From assembly GCA_035526665.1 (NCBI GenBank), contig DATLBY010000128.1:1-5846 (forward strand): a stretch of DNA of 5,846 bases, given 5' to 3'. The translations under genes were made by a program, and so were the position numbers. Shown piece after piece: positions 1 through 2,981 of this stretch (the first letter of the stretch is position 1; each line of letters opens with the position of its first letter). The DNA is from DATLBY01 sp035526665 (GTDB taxonomy: Bacteria; Acidobacteriota; Terriglobia; Bryobacterales; Bryobacteraceae). Below the pieces are notes generated by a model that was not told the DNA's origin, searched no databases, and was given only the letters and a program-made list of their open reading frames with translations.

Positions 1-253
1 GTATGAGAATTGAAACCCGTTCAGGCCGTTTCGAATGTTCGTGAAGATGATGGCATTCGCGATATTCGGCCACTGATAAAGCTGTTTCACCTGTAGGCTG
101 CGATTTACGATGTCTTCGTACTCGCGGAACCGGTAGCTGGGATCACCAGGACGAAGGTCGTGGGCCCAAGCCTGTGTGGAACCAACAACGGCGCCGCCGA
201 GCATGCCAATCGAGCATGCCAATCATGTTACGCCGGCTGAATTGTGTCGACAT
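1..253 (-). pseudogene. Tat-exported protein of unknown function, frameshifted in its signal peptide, 3' end outside window
   Basis: The start codon is at 253-251, preceded by a strong Shine-Dalgarno (AAGGAG, 258-263, 4-nt spacer). The first 14 codons give MSTQFSRRNMIGML, the n-region of a twin-arginine signal with S-R-R at residues 6-8. A 13-bp tandem duplication then shifts the frame, and translation from this start ends at a TGA at 143-145 after 36 residues, the last ones arginine-rich and unlike an h-region. If one copy is removed, the frame continues with GGAVVGSTQAWA, a normal h-region and A-x-A cleavage site (after about residue 26). It then stays open to the window edge, giving 80 codons in all, with mature start HDLRPGDPSYRF and later NGLNGFQFSY. 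The mature part faintly recalls, from memory only, small Tat-exported acidobacterial proteins sometimes called DsrE-like; I do not assign a function. It lies 87 bp after the dehydrogenase gene on the same strand. It may be a true pseudogene, a phase-variable allele or an assembly error. Confidence 0.75.
198..224. repeat. 13-bp perfect tandem duplication that breaks the reading frame
   Basis: The unit GAGCATGCCAATC occurs twice head to tail at 199-211 and 212-224, and the identity extends one further base leftwards (C198 equals C211). Thirteen is not a multiple of three, so one extra copy shifts the minus-strand gene by one base. Removing one copy exactly joins the SRR part of the Tat signal to its hydrophobic part, so the single-copy state is evidently ancestral. 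Each copy contains the palindrome GCATGC. Confidence 0.95.
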
Positions 254-308
254 ACTTCTCCTTTCTCAAGGTCCTGCAAGGACTTTGGGAAGTCATTACG
301 ACACAATT
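240..308. repeat. Nested inverted repeats around the RBS and start codon of the Tat gene
   Basis: The outer arms are a perfect 10-bp inverted repeat, AATTGTGTCG at 240-249 and CGACACAATT at 299-308. Inside lies a second imperfect hairpin at 263-291, with a 5-nt loop at 275-279 and 12 positions per arm. Ten of these pair normally in the minus-strand transcript, and the two at 266/288 and 270/284 are A-C mismatches there (G-U in plus-strand RNA). In the minus-strand transcript the Shine-Dalgarno (258-263) and the ATG (251-253) fall between the two stems, and one outer arm covers codons 2 to 5. This could be a structured leader that tunes translation; no known riboswitch is recognised. Confidence 0.5.
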
Positions 309-324
309 TCGTCCGGTGGTCAAG

Positions 325-334
325 GGGCGCGCCC
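325..334. repeat. 10-bp perfect palindrome GGGCGCGCCC between the dehydrogenase and Tat genes
   Basis: The sequence is fully self-complementary and sits 7 bp past the dehydrogenase stop codon. It has no spacer for a stable long hairpin and no T-run follows on the minus strand, so it is not a convincing intrinsic terminator. It may be a protein-binding site or chance in a GC-rich stretch. No other signal is seen in the 309-340 gap, so read-through from the dehydrogenase into the Tat gene is likely. Confidence 0.4.
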
Positions 335-340
335 TGTTAG

Positions 341-1513
341 TTAGTGGGGTTTTAAGATAATCTTGATGCAGCCATCCTGCTTTTCGTTGAACATCGCGTA
401 ACCCTCCGGCGCCTTTTCCAGGGGAAGCTGATGCGTAATCACGAAACGGGGGTCGATCTCGCCATTTTGGATTCGTTCCAGCAATGGGCGTAGATACCTA
501 TGTACGTGGCACTGCCCGCTCTTGATGGTCAGGGAGCGGTTCATTAGCGAGCCCATGGGGAATTTGTCGATGAAGCCGCCGTAGACTCCGATTACGGAAA
601 CGGTTCCTCCATTGCGGCAGGACATGATTGCCTGCCGTAACGCGATCGGCCGGTCGCTTTCCAGCATCATCGCCTGTTTCACGCGGTCATACGCGTAGAT
701 AACGCCGGGTCCATGCGCCTCCAGTCCCACGGCGTCGATGCACGCATCCGGCCCTTGGCCGCCGGTGAGCTCACGCAGGGCTTCCGAGACATCGGTCTCT
801 TCATAATTGAGAGTGATGGCTCCCACCTTTTCGCGAGCCATTTGCAGCCGCTCGGGAAACCGGTCGATGGCAATGACGCGCTCAGCACCCAGCAGGAATG
901 CGCTCTTCATTGCGAACTGGCCCACCGGTCCGCAGCCCCAGACGGCGATCGTGTCCCCGGCCTGGATATTGCACATCTCCGCACCCATGTAGCCGGTGGG
1001 AAATATGTCGGAGAGAAAGAGTACCTGCTCGTCGGTCAGGCCCTCGGGGATCTTCAACGGACCCACATCGGCAAACGGAACGCGGGCATACTCGGCCTGG
1101 CCGCCGGCGAATCCGCCCAGCATGTGGGAATAGCCAAAGACGCCCGAGGGCGAATGGCCCCACATCTTCTCCGCCATCCAGGCGTTGGGATTCGAGTTCT
1201 CGCACAGCGAGAACATTCCGCGATGACAGGACAGGCAGCCGCCGCATGCGATCGGGAACGGGACCACTACGCGGTCACCTTTTTGCAAGTTCCTGACCTC
1301 GCGTCCTACTTCCACGACCTCTCCCATGAATTCGTGGCCTAAAATATCACCACTCTCCATGGAGGGAACGAATGCATTGTACAGATGCAGATCGGATCCG
1401 CAGATGGCGGTCGAAGTGATTTTTACGATCGCGTCCCGCTGGTTCAGAATCTGCGGATCAGGCACGGTCTGCACCCGTACATCGGTCTTACCCATCCAAC
1501 AGTTGGCTCTCAT
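341..1513 (-). CDS. Zinc-dependent alcohol dehydrogenase, glutathione-independent formaldehyde dehydrogenase-like
   Basis: This is a full-length 390-residue medium-chain dehydrogenase expected to oxidise an alcohol or aldehyde with NAD(+) in the cytoplasm. Visible catalytic-zinc ligands are C38 (AICGSD), H60-E61 (LGHEFMGEVVEVG) and probably D169 (LSDIFPTGY). The structural-zinc cysteines are C90, C93, C96 and C104. The Rossmann motif GCGPVG is at 193-198, and D217 after the second strand (VIAIDRFPER) points to NAD rather than NADP. The LSDIFPTGY and DAVGLEAHG (260-268) signatures and the extended insert around 262-300 place it with formaldehyde dehydrogenase-like members rather than classical ethanol dehydrogenases. 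The true substrate cannot be read from the sequence. The start is fixed by an AGAGGAG ribosome site 6 bp upstream. It follows the SRPBCC gene by 43 bp, so the two are probably co-transcribed. All key residues are present, so it should be active. Confidence 0.95.
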   Translation of the reverse strand: MRANCWMGKTDVRVQTVPDPQILNQRDAIVKITSTAICGSDLHLYNAFVPSMESGDILGHEFMGEVVEVGREVRNLQKGDRVVVPFPIACGGCLSCHRGMFSLCENSNPNAWMAEKMWGHSPSGVFGYSHMLGGFAGGQAEYARVPFADVGPLKIPEGLTDEQVLFLSDIFPTGYMGAEMCNIQAGDTIAVWGCGPVGQFAMKSAFLLGAERVIAIDRFPERLQMAREKVGAITLNYEETDVSEALRELTGGQGPDACIDAVGLEAHGPGVIYAYDRVKQAMMLESDRPIALRQAIMSCRNGGTVSVIGVYGGFIDKFPMGSLMNRSLTIKSGQCHVHRYLRPLLERIQNGEIDPRFVITHQLPLEKAPEGYAMFNEKQDGCIKIILKPH

Positions 1514-1519
1514 GAACTA

Positions 1520-1526
1520 CTCCTCT
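1520..1526 (-). promoter_or_regulatory. Ribosome binding site of the zinc-dependent dehydrogenase
   Basis: Minus-strand AGAGGAG lies 6 nt before the ATG at 1513-1511. It is strong and correctly spaced, and supports the 390-residue start rather than an internal methionine such as M7. Confidence 0.8.
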
Positions 1527-1556
1527 GCTTGATGAAAAGTCTTTGGCGATGATTGG

Positions 1557-2522
1557 TTAGGCCGGAACGTGAGCTTCATCCCAGCTTGCGGGTTGTGCAG
1601 GATGCATTCCCGTATGAATACTGGCGTCGGACTTTACGACCTCGCCGATCTCCATGATTTGCTTGAAAGCGCGCAGATCCTGGTCGATCTGCTGCCCCGG
1701 TTCTGCCCCGAAGAGCTTGGCCAGCGTGGCGCCGATCGCCCCGCCGGGCGGATCGTACCGCAAATCCACCCGCATCATGGTGCCGCGGCCTCCAGGGGCC
1801 CGCTCAAAACGCACCAACCCGTGGTTGTCCACATCGGAACCCGGGAGCGAACGCCAGCGAATCAGATGATTCGGCTCGTCTTCCAGGATCTCGGCGTCCC
1901 ATTCCACCCGCTTACCGCCCGGTCCTTTGGCACTCCAGTGAGAATGGTTCTCGCTGGTCACTTGAACCGATTCCAGGTTGCTCAGGAAGTTGGGAAGGTT
2001 GCCCAGGTCCCGCCAATATTGGTAGACATTTTCCTGCGCACGATTGATGACAATCGTTTTCACCACTCGCCTGGTACCTTCGTCCCCATTGATGGCTGCG
2101 GATGTTTTGCGGCTCAACTCCCGGCTGCAAAGCACATCTAGCGCGGTGACGCCGATCACTGCTGCGGTGGCCGTAGCCAGGCGGGTACGGTTGGAGTCCC
2201 GGGCGTTCATGGAGGATGCAAGCGCCGCCAGGTCCAGCATGTCCCCCGCGACTCGCGCCCAGAGCCACCCTGCGGGCTGCGGCTGGGAGAGAATGCCAAC
2301 GCCGGCGGCGATCTCACGAAGTCCGTAGGTTCGCAGTAGCGTTCTGGTTTTCCGTCCCTCACTGGCGCCGATTAACTCGGCGACGGCGCCGGGGGCGAGA
2401 ACCTCCGCAAGGCCGAGACCTATGCTGAACCACCCCAGTCCATTTACAAGCCGTTCCCCGGTAATACTGCGGCCGTTTCCGGAACTGGTTTCCTGTCCGT
2501 TTCGAATTGCCATATAGCCCAT
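1557..2522 (-). CDS. SRPBCC (polyketide cyclase/dehydrase-type) protein with N-terminal membrane region
   Basis: The protein has 321 residues in two parts. Residues about 22-135 are hydrophobic and glycine/alanine-rich, with candidate membrane segments near 26-48, 66-81, 86-104 and 115-131. This part contains YGLREIAAGVGIL and GWLWARVAGDMLDL, a block I recall from other bacterial SRPBCC proteins. Residues about 152-295 form a START-like helix-grip domain: a first strand (RRVVKTIVINRAQENVY), W170 and the LGNLPNFLSNLESV segment, then W208, W223 and HGLVRFERAPGGRGTMMRV, and a final long helix (282-296). Such domains bind hydrophobic ligands in a cavity; ligand and catalysis here are unknown. The tail (297-321) is polar and probably disordered. 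The start is uncertain because neither M1 nor M4 (2513) has a good Shine-Dalgarno; coupling to the CWC gene 54 bp upstream is possible. That gap is in the same frame as the CWC gene and has no stop other than the CWC TGA. Confidence 0.88.
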   Translation of the reverse strand: MGYMAIRNGQETSSGNGRSITGERLVNGLGWFSIGLGLAEVLAPGAVAELIGASEGRKTRTLLRTYGLREIAAGVGILSQPQPAGWLWARVAGDMLDLAALASSMNARDSNRTRLATATAAVIGVTALDVLCSRELSRKTSAAINGDEGTRRVVKTIVINRAQENVYQYWRDLGNLPNFLSNLESVQVTSENHSHWSAKGPGGKRVEWDAEILEDEPNHLIRWRSLPGSDVDNHGLVRFERAPGGRGTMMRVDLRYDPPGGAIGATLAKLFGAEPGQQIDQDLRAFKQIMEIGEVVKSDASIHTGMHPAQPASWDEAHVPA

Positions 2523-2576
2523 AGGACGCGGGCATTCGCGACTTACTACCTTGTGTAACCGTGCACGTGGATTAGA

Positions 2577-2768
2577 TCAATCTTCGCTGACTATTTCCGA
2601 TACAACGGTGGAATCTGGCGCTCTGGGGGTAAGTTGGCAAGGACAAAGACAAATGGCTCCGGCGTCCTGCGGCACGGCGCGGGAAGGCGGCTGTTGCTTA
2701 CACCAGCAATCCCCGTCCGGTTCGCATTGGAACATCTGCTGGCAGTGAGGACAGATTAATTGAGGCAT
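2577..2768 (-). CDS. Small cysteine-rich CWC-type protein, putative zinc binding
   Basis: This 63-residue protein has eight cysteines: C6-P-H-C9, C15, C21-W-C23 and C40-L-C42-P-C44. The order CPxC, C, CWC, CLCPC matches the cysteine-rich CWC family, whose members are short, soluble and of unknown function. The cysteine pairs suggest one or two bound metal ions, most simply zinc; that is inference. After C44 the tail is polar and acidic (STVVSEIVSED). The start is supported by a GGAAG ribosome site 8 nt upstream. It is easily missed because the same frame stays open far upstream, antisense to the TonB receptor gene; only the last 63 codons look like a protein, and they begin at a proper RBS and promoter. 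It is the first gene of the probable minus-strand operon with the SRPBCC and dehydrogenase genes. Confidence 0.8.
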   Translation of the reverse strand: MPQLICPHCQQMFQCEPDGDCWCKQQPPSRAVPQDAGAICLCPCQLTPRAPDSTVVSEIVSED

Positions 2769-2776
2769 GTTGATAG

Positions 2777-2781
2777 CTTCC
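2777..2781 (-). promoter_or_regulatory. Ribosome binding site that fixes the CWC gene start
   Basis: Minus-strand GGAAG lies 8 nt before the ATG at 2768-2766. It decides between the 63-residue protein and a much longer upstream-open frame that runs antisense through the receptor gene. Confidence 0.65.
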
Positions 2782-2816
2782 GGCGCCCGAACGCATGCTG
2801 ATCTTCGATTTGTTTG

Positions 2817-2845
2817 ATTATCGCACCAAGCCCTGGACCGGCCAA
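2817..2845 (-). promoter_or_regulatory. Candidate sigma70-type promoter of the CWC-SRPBCC-dehydrogenase operon
   Basis: On the minus strand, TTGGCC (2840-2845; 4 of 6 matches to TTGACA) is followed after exactly 17 bp by GATAAT (2817-2822; 5 of 6 matches to TATAAT). Transcription would start near 2810, leaving a leader of about 40 nt before the CWC start codon. The -35 box lies inside the palindrome at 2837-2855, which suggests control by a repressor or activator. The call rests on consensus matching only. Confidence 0.5.
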
Positions 2846-2861
2846 GCCGGCCGGTGGCCAG
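2833..2861. repeat. GC-rich inverted repeat over the -35 region of the operon promoter (possible operator)
   Basis: ACCGGCC (2837-2843) and GGCCGGT (2849-2855) are perfect 7-bp arms around a 5-bp centre AAGCC. The match continues outwards as CTGG (2833-2836) against CCAG (2858-2861) after a 2-base bulge (2856-2857). It is not followed by a T-run on either strand, so it is not a terminator. Its place between two divergent genes and over a -35 box fits a regulator binding site, though a leader hairpin is also possible. Confidence 0.55.
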
Positions 2862-2905
2862 CTTTGCCCCCTGGTTGGAGTGAGACTTCTTAAGGCAGAT
2901 TGAAT

Positions 2906-2934
2906 TTGACTCCACTCGCCCTAACGAGTAAGCT
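2906..2934 (+). promoter_or_regulatory. Weak candidate promoter for the TonB receptor, with an inverted repeat in its spacer
   Basis: TTGACT (2906-2911; 5 of 6) is followed after 17 bp by TAAGCT (2929-2934; only 3 of 6). The spacer contains ACTCG (2914-2918) and CGAGT (2925-2929), perfect 5-bp arms separated by CCCTAA. The -10 match is poor, so the real promoter may be elsewhere in 2862-2960 or use another sigma factor. Confidence 0.25.
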
Positions 2935-2964
2935 GTGCAAATTGGGTGAGTACTACCGCTAAGT

Positions 2965-2971
2965 AAAGGGG
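2965..2971 (+). promoter_or_regulatory. Ribosome binding site of the TonB-dependent receptor
   Basis: AAAGGGG ends 10 nt before the ATG at 2982. It is a moderate Shine-Dalgarno match. Together with the signal peptide that begins right at this ATG, it fixes the receptor start. Confidence 0.55.
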
Positions 2972-2981
2972 TTCCATTCAC

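Noticed and set aside
240..308. Inverted repeats as ends of a small mobile element
   Set aside because: The segment is only 69 bp, shows no target-site duplication and overlaps the start of a gene with a good RBS. A leader structure is the simpler reading.
309..340. Possible intrinsic terminator after the dehydrogenase
   Set aside because: The GGGCGCGCCC palindrome has no proper loop and no T-run follows on the minus strand.
713..1342. 209-codon plus-strand frame opposite the dehydrogenase, and shorter overlapping ones
   Set aside because: They are antisense shadows of the zinc dehydrogenase, which has all its family motifs. No RBS or domain supports them.
1569..2141. 190-codon plus-strand frame opposite the SRPBCC gene
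   Set aside because: It is an antisense shadow of a frame with clear SRPBCC features.
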